A DNA stretch of 64,000 nucleotides from assembly GCA_958296245.1 (NCBI GenBank), contig OY282458.1:1974197-2038196 (forward strand), read 5' to 3'. Positions 15,847 through 25,146 of the stretch are shown in pieces; positions within the stretch are counted from its first letter, which is position 1, and every line of letters starts with the position of its first letter. Source of the stretch: an uncultured Dehalococcoidia bacterium (GTDB lineage: Bacteria > Chloroflexota > Dehalococcoidia > Lucifugimonadales > G958296245). The notes beneath the pieces were generated by a model. It saw only the letters and a program-made list of their open reading frames with translations. It ran no database searches and was not told where the DNA came from. The position numbers and the translations under genes were made by a program.

Positions 15847-17334
15847 TCAGGCATCCGAAGGCGGCGAATGTCTTACGGCAAAGTCCTCTTCCGGCGAATA
15901 GACCAGTCTCTTACGGCCTCTGACCGCAAAGTAGAGTAGCCCCACGGCGAACCAGACCACACAGCCATAGACGCCCACGCGGTAGTCGGAGCTGAGGAAG
16001 AGGGAGCACAGCGTGGCGAAGGCAATCAATGCCGCTATAATTGCGCCCGCGTTGCCCAGAGGGCTGACGTACGGACGCTCGATCGCCGGGAATCGGTTCC
16101 GCAACATGACGAATGAGACCATCTGCATGATGTAGGCGATGACGGCGCCGAACACCGCCATGTTCAGCAGTACGGCCCCCACCTGCGCATCTGCGCCAAA
16201 CCAGTCATCTCCGAACTCGATCAGGAGGGCAACGCAGTATCCGATTACGGCGCCTGCGATTAGGGCCACGTGCGGAGTTTTCCGATTGGGCAGCGTCACT
16301 GAAAGCCAGTGTGGGAGATAACCCGAACGCGACAGCGAGTATATGTTGCGGCCATAGGCGTAGATGATGGTGTGGAAACTGGCGACCAGACCGGCGACCG
16401 CGGCCAGGGCCAGGGCCGACGCGCCAATGCCCTCTCCGAAGATTGTATTGAAAGCAAGGAGCAGCGGCTCCTCGGACTGTCCGACTGCTGCTGCGCCAGG
16501 CGCGATTCCGGCATTCAGGAACAGGGTCAAGGCGGAAGCTACGATCAAAGTGAGGATTCCCCAGAGCAGAGCTTTGGGCATGTCCTGCTTGGGATTGCGC
16601 GACTCTTCCGCCGCCAACGGCAGCTGTTCGATGGCAAGATAAAACCATATGGCAAACGGCAGCGCTTGAGCAACCCCGCCCCAGCCGAAGGGCAGAAGGC
16701 GAGAGTTGCCGGGGTCGGGTTCGATGTTCAAGGCCATGTCCCAGTTGAAGTGCGGAATCGCGCCCACCCAGAACACAAGTAGAATTGCCAATGCTAGGAG
16801 AGTGATGAAGACGGAGAACTTGAAGGTCGCCTCCACCCCGACGATGTTGAGGCCCACGAAAAGGGTATAGAAGATCAGCCACCATACCGGCGCGGGGATC
16901 TCAACGCCGAACATGCTGTTAAAGACGGCGCCCACGTAGCCGCCGATCCCGACCACTATCACCGCGGGCGTGAGTATGTATTCGATATTCTCGGACAGCC
17001 CGGTGATGAATCCGCCCCACGGCCCCATCGCCGTCCGCCCGAAGGAATAGGCCCCGCCCGTGTGCGGCAACGCCGGCGACATTTCTGCTATTCCATAGCA
17101 GATGCCGACGTACATGACAGCGACGATGACCGTCGCTATCGCCAGACCGCCAAAGCCGCCGACGCCCAGCCCAAAATTCCAGCCGAAGAAGTCCCCGGAG
17201 ATGACCGCGCCGACGCCCAGCGCCCAAAGGGAGAATGCCCCGGCGTAGCGTCTCAGTCCGCGCCTTGCGAAATAGTCATCATCGGCAACGCGGTACTCCA
17301 CGGAGCCGACCCTGCGTCTGTCTGAATCGTTCAT
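15847..17334 (-). CDS. APC-family amino acid/amine permease, ethanolamine permease-like
   Basis: A 495-aa inner-membrane transporter with about 12 hydrophobic segments. The first helix contains ALGVGAVISGDFFGWNFGL, the ethanolamine permease form of the APC G-x-G-I substrate motif, and IAEMSPALPHTGGAYSFGRTAMG follows. The sequence LAAEESRNPKQDMPKALLWG is the conserved cytoplasmic loop. Ethanolamine or a small amino acid is the likely substrate. AAGGCCAAG precedes the ATG. No ethanolamine-degradation genes are adjacent. Confidence 0.82.
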   Translation of the reverse strand: MNDSDRRRVGSVEYRVADDDYFARRGLRRYAGAFSLWALGVGAVISGDFFGWNFGLGVGGFGGLAIATVIVAVMYVGICYGIAEMSPALPHTGGAYSFGRTAMGPWGGFITGLSENIEYILTPAVIVVGIGGYVGAVFNSMFGVEIPAPVWWLIFYTLFVGLNIVGVEATFKFSVFITLLALAILLVFWVGAIPHFNWDMALNIEPDPGNSRLLPFGWGGVAQALPFAIWFYLAIEQLPLAAEESRNPKQDMPKALLWGILTLIVASALTLFLNAGIAPGAAAVGQSEEPLLLAFNTIFGEGIGASALALAAVAGLVASFHTIIYAYGRNIYSLSRSGYLPHWLSVTLPNRKTPHVALIAGAVIGYCVALLIEFGDDWFGADAQVGAVLLNMAVFGAVIAYIMQMVSFVMLRNRFPAIERPYVSPLGNAGAIIAALIAFATLCSLFLSSDYRVGVYGCVVWFAVGLLYFAVRGRKRLVYSPEEDFAVRHSPPSDA

Positions 17335-17430
17335 CTTGGCCTTATATCAATTACGCAGTCTGCCGGGTTGGGAGCAAACGCGAGGTTTGCGTCTCGCCCG
17401 ATTTCCGTCATCCGCGCCCTTGGCCCACTA

Positions 17431-19530
17431 CTACTCAGCAAGGCGTACCTCCCCCGCCCAGGGGTGGTTGTAGCCGCCTTCCACGGGCACGTACTGGCCG
17501 GTCATGATGCGGGTAATATCATACTCAGGGAGGTCAACTTCCACCAGGCATATACCGCCGGCCCTCGCGCCGCTCCGGTCAAAGATGAAGTCCAGGTTGT
17601 CGAAGCCGTGCTGCCGGCGATGGTCGGGCAGGTCATTCACGTCGGCGGGAATCAGGTGGAGGAAGAACAACGCCTCCGTGTCGGCGAGGGCGCACGGCTC
17701 CTTGACGTAGGCCAGCGTGTTTTCGCTGAGATATACGTCCCAGTCGGAGCGAATTACCGGCTCGCCGAATACAACCGCATCGTAGGCGGATGCGAACGTC
17801 TCGTACGCCGGTCCGACGAACTCTTTGGCGTTGGCAATCAGAGAGACGTCGAGATGTCTGCGAGCTCTGTGAGCCATGACATGCTCGACTGAAATTCGCT
17901 CTCCCAGCAGCCTCCAACTCTCCTCCCGTATTGATTTGTTGCCGTGGACCAGGAAGATTCTATTTGGGACACTGGGACGCGAGACGGCTAACCTCAACAT
18001 TTCCTGGGCACACTCTTCGAAGGCGCTCCAGCATTGTGCCTTTCCATAGTGGTAGTTGCTCGGTTTCTCATCCTGATGGAACTTCATAGAAGGGGCTGCC
18101 AACATGTTTGCGTAAACCATGTCTCCTTCTTCCACATTATCTTCCAGAAAGGCGAGAACGGCTTTGGTGTTGTCGCCTTTCTCATACCGGCCTTTCACAT
18201 ACGGACTGTCCTGCCGCATATCGTCCACTCCGGCAAGCGCTATTGCGCCGACGGCCGCGGCGGCCAGCCCCGGAGCCAGCCACGCCCGGCGCGTGAGCGA
18301 GGCAAGACTATCAGCCGTCCAATGGATGGAGACGCCGGCCGCCAGAAAGATGATCGGCCCCAGATAGAGGTTTGGGCGAATCCCGCCCATAGGATAAAGG
18401 GCCGGCAGGGCGGCGAAAATGGCGATGCCAACGGCAAGCAGGGCCAGGGTTGCAATGGCATCGAATCGCCGCCTCTTCAGGGATGCCGTCAGCATAAGAG
18501 CCAATGCCCCAACCACCAGTATGGCGACGGCTTCCGGCAGATGATATTTCAGGAGATTCCAAGTGCGGGAAACCGCGAATCCAAGAACGTCGACTGCATC
18601 ATATGCCCCTCGATAATTGTACCAGTCGCCCTAATAGCCCCCTTCCCGCCACTGATAGCGCACAGTGACCGCATAGCTTATGGCGCACCCAGCCAGAAAG
18701 CACGCCGCCGGCCAGAGCAAGACGATGCGCCGCTCGAGCCAATTGCGAATTCGGCCTATGTATGTATTCCTTTCCGCCGCCAAGGTCGAGGAGGCGGGTA
18801 GAACCACAGCAGCGCCCATTACGGCAACGCCGAACAGCGCCAAACCGTACTGGAGCAACGGCGCGAGGAATAGCGCAACGCAGAGCAGGACCTTCCGGCC
18901 GTCCCGCAGATACCACAGCAGCCCCGCTATCATCAGCACGGCCAGCAGCACGTCGGTGGAGTATTCCCGCGCATCCTGGGCATGCTCTATGGCGGCAACG
19001 GAAAGAGTCGTCAGCAGCGCCGCCAGAAACGCGGCCCACCGGGCAACCCCGAGGCGCGGCAGCAAGAATAACATCACGGCAACGGTCAGAACGCTGGCCG
19101 TAGCCGGCAGAACGCGGACACTGAAGGCGGAGACATCCACTTTCTGGACCGCCCACAGCGCCAAGGGATACAGTATGGGCGAGGAGTTACAGCAACGGGT
19201 ACCGGAGATGACTTCCGGGAGAGTGCCGCTCGAATTATTGGCGGCAACCGCTTCGATAGGTTGACATTTGCTCGCTGCCTGACAGAGAACACCTCTCGAA
19301 TTATTGGCGGCAACCGCTTCGTCAAACCATAGGTCATTCCCCGGCAGGTCATAGAAGCGCAGCGTCGCCGCCACTATGAGCAGGCACACGAACGCCGCAA
19401 GGGCCAGCCATTCCTGAGAACGGGGAAGGAGGAATACCCCTCCCCTCGTACTTATGTTCTGGTAGCGCACGGTCAGGGCGCGCCACAGATTCAGCGCGAA
19501 GCCCTGCAAGCCGTTCCCGTTACTCCCCAA
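17431..19530 (-). pseudogene. GT-C glycosyltransferase with C-terminal KEPC module, interrupted by an amber codon
   Basis: In frame, this 699-residue reading is a near copy of the intact neighbour at 19520-21511, but a TAG at 18631-18633 replaces a Trp codon (EGGY-stop-GDWYNY versus EEGWWGDWYNY), splitting it at about residue 300. It also has a 66-bp in-frame duplication near 19229-19321 that repeats EAVAANNS around the catalytic loop. The N-terminal half holds membrane segments and the acidic loop pair WFDEAV; the C-terminal half holds further helices, an external region and the KEPC module. The TTG start lies inside the stop region of the upstream gene (11-nt overlap). Truncated halves might still be made, but loss of function is more likely. 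Confidence 0.8.
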
Positions 19531-21511
19531 GCCGTATCTCCCCCTCCCAGGGGTGGTTGTAGACGCCTTCCACGGGCACGAACTGGCCGGTCATGATGCG
19601 GGTAATATCATACTCAGGGAGGTCAACTTCCACCAGGCATATCTCGCCGGCCTTCACGCCGCGCCCGTAGAAATTGAAGTCCAGGTTGTCGAAGCCGTGC
19701 TGCCGGCGGTGGTCGGGCAGGTCATTCACGTCGGCGGGAATCAGGTGGAGGAAGAACAACGCCTCCGTGTCGGCGCGGGCGCACGGCTCCTTGACGTAGG
19801 CCAGGGTGTTTTCGCTGAGATATACGCCCCAGTCGGAGCGAATTACCGGCTCGCCGAATACAACCGCATCGTAGGCGGATGCGAACGTCTCGTACGCCGG
19901 TTCGACGAACTCTTTGGCGTTGGCAATCAGAGAGACGTCGAGATGTCTGCGAGCTCTGTGAGCCATGACGTGCTCGACTGAAATTCGCTCTCCCAGCAGC
20001 CTCCAACTCTCCTCCTGTATTGATTTGTTGCCGTGGACCAGGAAGATTCTATTTGGGACACTGGGACGCGAGACGGCTAACCTCAACATTTCCTGGGCAC
20101 ACTCTTCGAAGGCGCTCCAGCATTGTGCCTTTCCATAGTGGTAGTTGTTCGGTTTTTCATCCTGATGGAACTTCATAGAAGGGGCTGCCAACATGTTTGC
20201 GTAAACCATGTCTCCTTCTTCCACATTATCTTCCAGAAAGGCGAGAACGGCTTTGGTGTTGTCGCCTTTCTCATACCGGCCTTTCACATACGGACTGTCC
20301 TGCCGCATATCGTCCACTCCGGCAAGCGCTATTGCGCCGACCGCCGCGGCGGCCAGCCCCGGAGCCAGCCACGCACGGCGCGTGAGCGAGGCAAGACTAT
20401 CAGCCATCCAATGGATGGAGACGCCGGCCGCCAGAAAGATGATCGGCCCCAGATAGAGGTTTGGGCGAATCCCGCCCAGAGGATAAAGGGCCGGCAGGGC
20501 GGCGAAAATGGCGATGCCAACGGCAAGCAGGGCCAGGGTTGCAATGGCATCGAATCGCCGCCTCTTCAGAGATGCCGTCAGCATAAGAGCCAATGCCCCA
20601 ACCACCAGTATGGCGACGGCTTCCGGCAGATGATATTTCAGGAGATTCCAAGTGCGGGAAACCGCGAATCCAAGAACGTCGACTGCATCATATGCCCCTC
20701 GATAATTGTACCAGTCGCCCCACCAGCCCTCTTCCTGCCACTGATAGCGCACAGTGACCGCATAGCTTATGGCGCACCCAGCCAGAAAGCACGCCGCCGG
20801 CCAGAGCAAGACGATGCGCCGCTCGAGCCAATTGCGAATTCGGCCTAAGTATGTATTCCTTTCCGCCGCCAAGGTCGAGGAGGCGGGTAGAACCACAGCA
20901 GCGCCCATTACGGCAACGCCGAACAGCGCCAAACCGTACTGGAGCAACGGCGCGAGGAACAGCGCAACGCAGAGCAGGGCCTTACGGCCGTCCCGCAGAT
21001 ACCACAGCAGCCCCGCTATCATCAGCACGGCCAGCAGCGTGCCGGTGGAGTATTCCCGCGCATCCTGGGCATGCTCTATGGCGGCAACCGAAAGCGTCGC
21101 CAGCAGCGCAGCCAGAAACGCGGCCCACCGGGCAACCCCGAGGCGCGGCAGCAACAATAACATCACCGCCACAGTCAAGACGCTGGCCGCCGCCGGCAGA
21201 ACGCGGATGCTGAAGGGGGAGACATCCACTTTCTGGACCGCCCACAGCGCCAGGGGGTACAGGACCGGCGAGGAGTTGCGGGAGCGGGTATTGGGGATCA
21301 CGTCCGAGAGGGAGCCGCTCGAATTACTGGAGGCAACGGCTTCGTCATACGATACGGATCCCTCCGGCAGGTTATAGAAGCGCAGCGCCGCCGCGACTAC
21401 GAGCAGGCACACGAACGCCGCAAGGACCAGCCGTTCCGGAGAAACGCGCGCCGTCAGGACGCGCCACAGATTCAGCGCGAAGCCCTGCAAGCCGTTCCCG
21501 TTACTCCCCAA
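19520..21511 (-). CDS. GT-C (GT39/ArnT-like) membrane glycosyltransferase with C-terminal KEPC module
   Basis: A 663-aa protein with a leader (GSNGNGLQGFALNLWR), a first membrane helix ([19 protein letters not shown]), then an external loop with the acidic pair SYDEAVASSN, about 10-12 further helices, an external region and the KEPC module ([21 protein letters not shown] to the end). The acidic loop is typical of lipid-linked sugar transferases. The TTG at 21511 is spaced about 8 nt from a GGGAGGGGGAG encoded by the last codons of the upstream gene, and the stop of that gene overlaps the start by 11 nt. Confidence 0.82.
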   Translation of the reverse strand: MGSNGNGLQGFALNLWRVLTARVSPERLVLAAFVCLLVVAAALRFYNLPEGSVSYDEAVASSNSSGSLSDVIPNTRSRNSSPVLYPLALWAVQKVDVSPFSIRVLPAAASVLTVAVMLLLLPRLGVARWAAFLAALLATLSVAAIEHAQDAREYSTGTLLAVLMIAGLLWYLRDGRKALLCVALFLAPLLQYGLALFGVAVMGAAVVLPASSTLAAERNTYLGRIRNWLERRIVLLWPAACFLAGCAISYAVTVRYQWQEEGWWGDWYNYRGAYDAVDVLGFAVSRTWNLLKYHLPEAVAILVVGALALMLTASLKRRRFDAIATLALLAVGIAIFAALPALYPLGGIRPNLYLGPIIFLAAGVSIHWMADSLASLTRRAWLAPGLAAAAVGAIALAGVDDMRQDSPYVKGRYEKGDNTKAVLAFLEDNVEEGDMVYANMLAAPSMKFHQDEKPNNYHYGKAQCWSAFEECAQEMLRLAVSRPSVPNRIFLVHGNKSIQEESWRLLGERISVEHVMAHRARRHLDVSLIANAKEFVEPAYETFASAYDAVVFGEPVIRSDWGVYLSENTLAYVKEPCARADTEALFFLHLIPADVNDLPDHRRQHGFDNLDFNFYGRGVKAGEICLVEVDLPEYDITRIMTGQFVPVEGVYNHPWEGEIRLGE

Positions 21512-23501
21512 GCCGTATCTCCCCCTCCCAGAGGTGGTCGTAGCCGCCTTCAACTGGCACGTACTGGCCGGTGCTGATGCGGGCAATATCATACTCAGGG
21601 AGATCCACCGCCGCTATGCATTTACCGTCGAATATCAAGCCGCGCCGGTCGAAGCGGAAGTCCAGGTTGTCGAAGCCGTGCCGCTTGCGCTGGTCGGGGA
21701 GGTCGTTCACGTCAACAGGGTACAGGGCCAGCAAGAACCACGCCTCCGTGTCGGCGCGGGCGCACGGCTCCTTGACGTAGGCCAGCGTGTTTTCGCTGTG
21801 ATATACGTCAAAATCGGAGCGGATTACGGGTTCGCCGGATACCAGCGCCTCGTAAGTGGAACGGGCCGCCAGTTCGCTGGACTCTTTGATGTTCCCAATC
21901 AGAGCGATACTGTATTCTCCGTCGTCAGCAATGACGCGCTCAACTGAAACTTGCTCGCCCAGCAGCTCCAATTCCTCCTGTATTGATTTGCCGTGGACCA
22001 GGAAGATTCTATCTGGAACATTGGGTAACAAGGCGACTAAATCGACCATCTGACGAAGACACGGGCGGAGACCCGGTTCGGCGGAGGGCCCACACCAGAG
22101 GGTCCCGTGGTAGTAATTGCCCGGGCTTTCCTCTTCTCCTTGATAGAACTTTATAGAAGGGGCTGCGTACATGGTTGCGTAAACCATGTCCTCTTCCCGC
22201 ACTCGTTCTTCCAGTACGGCAAAAATGGATTTGATGTTTTGACGTGTCTGGTACGGACTGTCCTGCCTCATCGCGCCCACTCCAGCAAAGGCTATTGCGC
22301 CGACCGCCGCAGCGGCCAGCGCCGGCGCCAGCCACGCCCGGCGCGTGAGCGAGGCAAGACTATCAGTCATCCAATGGATGGAGACGCCGGCCGCCAGAAA
22401 GATGACCGGCCCCAGATAGAGGTTTTGGCGAATCCTTCCCAGAGGGTAAACTGTTAACAGGGCGGCGAAAATGGCGATTCCAACGGCAAGCAGGGCCAGG
22501 GTTGCAATGGCATCGAGTCGCCGCCTCTTCAGGGATGCCAACAGCATCAGGGCCAATGCGCCAACCGCCAATACGGCAACGGCTTCCGGCAAATGAAGCG
22601 TCAATAACCTCCGAATCCCATCAATCGAAAACTCGAAGATCGCGGGCGCATCGAATCCTCCCTGATAGTAATACGCCGATAGATAGCCCCAGCCCCCTTC
22701 CTGCCACTGATAGCGCAAAGTAACCGCGTAGCTTATGGCGCACCCAGCCAGAAAGCACGCCGCGGGCCAGAGCAAGACGATGCGCCGCTCGAGCCAATTG
22801 CGAAACCGGCCTATGTATGTATTCCGTTCCGGCGCCGCCAAGGTCGAGGAGGCGGGTAGAACCACAGCAGCGCCCATTACGGCAACGCCGAACAGCGCCA
22901 AACCGTACTGGATCAACGGCGCGAGGAACAGCGCAACGCAGAGCAGGGCTTTCCTGCCGTCCCGCAGATACCACAGCAGCCCCGCTATCATCAGCACGAC
23001 CAGCAGCGCGTCGATGGAGTATTCCCGCGCATCCTGGGCATGCTCTATGGCGGCAACGGAAAGAGTCGCCAGCAGAGCCGCCAGAAACGCGGCCCACCGA
23101 GCAACCCCGAGGCGCGGCAGCAAAAATAACATCACGGCAACGGTCAGAACGCTGGCCGCCGCCGGCAGAACGCGGATGCTGAAGACAGAGACATCCACCT
23201 TCTGGACCGCCCACAGCGCCAGGGGGTACAGGATCGGCGAGGAGTTGCGGGAGCGGGTATTGGAGACCACCTCCGAGAGGGAGCCGCTCGCATTACTGGA
23301 GGCAACGGCTTCGTCATACCGTACGGAAGTCCCCGGCAGGTTATAGAAGCGCAGACCCGCCGCGACTACGAGCAGGCACACGAACGCCGCAAGGACCAGC
23401 CGTTCCCGAGAACGGGGGGAAGGAAATACCCCCCCCCTCGTACTTATGTTCTGATAGCGCACGGTCAGGGCGCGGCGGTTACTACTCTGCGGCGGCGTCA
23501 T
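21501..23501 (-). CDS. GT-C (GT39/ArnT-like) membrane glycosyltransferase with C-terminal KEPC module
   Basis: A 666-aa paralogue of the two genes downstream of it (RYDEAVASSNASGS loop). It differs most in the external region between the last helices and the module, where donor or acceptor specificity may lie. The ATG at 23501 overlaps the stop of the upstream gene by 20 nt, giving a chimeric leader ([18 protein letters not shown]). A run of nine G at 23429-23437 lies in the leader and is in frame with the rest of the protein. The module ends WEGEIRLGE. Confidence 0.82.
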   Translation of the reverse strand: MTPPQSSNRRALTVRYQNISTRGGVFPSPRSRERLVLAAFVCLLVVAAGLRFYNLPGTSVRYDEAVASSNASGSLSEVVSNTRSRNSSPILYPLALWAVQKVDVSVFSIRVLPAAASVLTVAVMLFLLPRLGVARWAAFLAALLATLSVAAIEHAQDAREYSIDALLVVLMIAGLLWYLRDGRKALLCVALFLAPLIQYGLALFGVAVMGAAVVLPASSTLAAPERNTYIGRFRNWLERRIVLLWPAACFLAGCAISYAVTLRYQWQEGGWGYLSAYYYQGGFDAPAIFEFSIDGIRRLLTLHLPEAVAVLAVGALALMLLASLKRRRLDAIATLALLAVGIAIFAALLTVYPLGRIRQNLYLGPVIFLAAGVSIHWMTDSLASLTRRAWLAPALAAAAVGAIAFAGVGAMRQDSPYQTRQNIKSIFAVLEERVREEDMVYATMYAAPSIKFYQGEEESPGNYYHGTLWCGPSAEPGLRPCLRQMVDLVALLPNVPDRIFLVHGKSIQEELELLGEQVSVERVIADDGEYSIALIGNIKESSELAARSTYEALVSGEPVIRSDFDVYHSENTLAYVKEPCARADTEAWFLLALYPVDVNDLPDQRKRHGFDNLDFRFDRRGLIFDGKCIAAVDLPEYDIARISTGQYVPVEGGYDHLWEGEIRLGE
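23429..23437 (-). repeat. Poly-G tract (9) inside the leader of a glycosyltransferase gene
   Basis: Nine G on the coding strand, codons AGG GGG GGG GTA, within the leader peptide ISTRGGVF. The frame is intact at this length; gain or loss of one base would disconnect the leader start from the protein. Confidence 0.8.
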
Positions 23502-25146
23502 AAGCCCTGTTGACTTTGAATATGATGCCGTCGGACAACTCCGCTACCGGCTCCAGGTACGGCAGCTCCTCTATACCGTACTCGTAATCGGACGCAAAGG
23601 AATGGAGCCAGGCGACATATGTGCCGTCCGCCGCATTTTCTATCTGCCATTTCGCCCCGGTATTGAGCTTCCAGCCTAGGTCTGTATCGTCTGCGTGCGT
23701 AGCCAGATAATCATCTTCGCGGCCGGTGTATAGATGTATAATGGACGAGTTGCTGAGTACCGGAACGTCAACCGGCGCTTCCCGAAGATACTGCAAGACT
23801 TCCGAATTGGCCCAGGCGGGGCCTATACCTTCTATACCTTGTCCATTGGCCCGAATGATTTCACGCGCGTTGAAGGCCGCGCCGCCGACAAGCCAGAGAG
23901 AAAAGGCCAGGGCAATGACCACGACCAGCAGGCAGTGCGTCTCTTCTGCCCCCCGTACAATCGTTCTAATTATTGGCAATTTGCCAGCAGCTGACGGTAA
24001 TGTACGCCCACGCGCATAGCTCAGAAATCTGTCCAGGGCAAACACCGCCGCGAACAGAAGCGGGATGTACGCGGGGGACAGATACCTGCCGCCCAGGGGC
24101 AGGATTTCGGTACGCGATTGCGCCGCCGCGAGGAAAATCAGGTACACCAGGGCAAAGCCGCCGAACAGGTAGAACGGACGAGACCCTTCCATACCCTCGC
24201 CCTTCCGGTGCGAGCGAACCAATGTATACCCAACGGCTGCCGCCAGCGTCAGCAGAACAACTGCGGCGAATACTGCGGCAGCGGTCCTGACATCCCCCGG
24301 CGGCAGGTAGAAGAACACCCACCGGGCCAAGTCGCTGAGGAACTTGTCCAGAATCTCCAACAAGCTATACGGCGGCGACGGCAATCTGTGTCCGTGGATT
24401 CTGCCATGTATCAGGATGTTCTGCACAAGCCACAGTCCCACCGGCGCCGCGGCAATCAGTAGATACAGACCGATGCGCCTCGCCTTCTCCAACGGCGCGG
24501 CGCCGCGCTGTAAGAGCAGCAGGGGCACGATGGTTATGATCAAGGTGACGCCGACGTAGCGAGTCAGGAAGGCCAGGGAAGCGAAGGCCGCCGCCCAAAT
24601 CAGGTCCGAACGCTTGGCAGTATCGAGGAACCGGGCGCTCAGGACCAGTGAAAGCGTAACGAACAGAATGAAGGGCGCTTCGGACATGGCCATGGATGCG
24701 ACTCTGGTCAGCGGGAGCGCCAGCATGATGGCGAGACAAGCACAGATGACAAGGAAGCGATGCCGGATGCGCCGCCGCAGCCCTTGACCGGCGACGAATA
24801 TGGTCAGCCCGAAGATGGCGGCGTTCAGCGGGCCGGCGACGTCGTAAGGATCGAACACCCCAAGGCTGGCTGCGGCCAACAGCATGGGATACAGAGGCGG
24901 CCAGTGCAGGTAGGGCCATTCGTAAATCTGAACGAACCATTCCCCGTCCAGCAGGTTCCGTGCCGTGGATATGTAGGCGGCCCAATCCCCATCCAGCCCC
25001 ACGCCATAGGCCGCTTCCCGCGCCATGATGAGAACCGCGCCCAGGACGGCAATAGCGGCCAGCAACAGGGTGAAGTATGCGCTGCGGGCGCCGCGCGCCG
25101 GATACGATGGACTCATACTCCGCCCGTCAATCTGCGGCGGCGTCAT
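23482..25146 (-). CDS. GT-C membrane glycosyltransferase without KEPC module (copy 2 of tandem pair)
   Basis: A 554-aa polytopic protein. The first external loop is GVGLDGDWAAYISTARNLLDGEWF followed by EWPYLHWPPLYPMLLA, the pattern of GT39/GT83-like enzymes. It ends LEPVAELSDGIIFKVNRAYDAAAE, exactly where the related protein at 41105-43150 continues into the KEPC module. It is a tandem duplicate of the next gene upstream (25127-26782). The ATG at 25146 overlaps that gene's stop by 20 nt; ATG 25116 (MSPSYP) is an alternative start. Confidence 0.82.
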   Translation of the reverse strand: MTPPQIDGRSMSPSYPARGARSAYFTLLLAAIAVLGAVLIMAREAAYGVGLDGDWAAYISTARNLLDGEWFVQIYEWPYLHWPPLYPMLLAAASLGVFDPYDVAGPLNAAIFGLTIFVAGQGLRRRIRHRFLVICACLAIMLALPLTRVASMAMSEAPFILFVTLSLVLSARFLDTAKRSDLIWAAAFASLAFLTRYVGVTLIITIVPLLLLQRGAAPLEKARRIGLYLLIAAAPVGLWLVQNILIHGRIHGHRLPSPPYSLLEILDKFLSDLARWVFFYLPPGDVRTAAAVFAAVVLLTLAAAVGYTLVRSHRKGEGMEGSRPFYLFGGFALVYLIFLAAAQSRTEILPLGGRYLSPAYIPLLFAAVFALDRFLSYARGRTLPSAAGKLPIIRTIVRGAEETHCLLVVVIALAFSLWLVGGAAFNAREIIRANGQGIEGIGPAWANSEVLQYLREAPVDVPVLSNSSIIHLYTGREDDYLATHADDTDLGWKLNTGAKWQIENAADGTYVAWLHSFASDYEYGIEELPYLEPVAELSDGIIFKVNRAYDAAAE

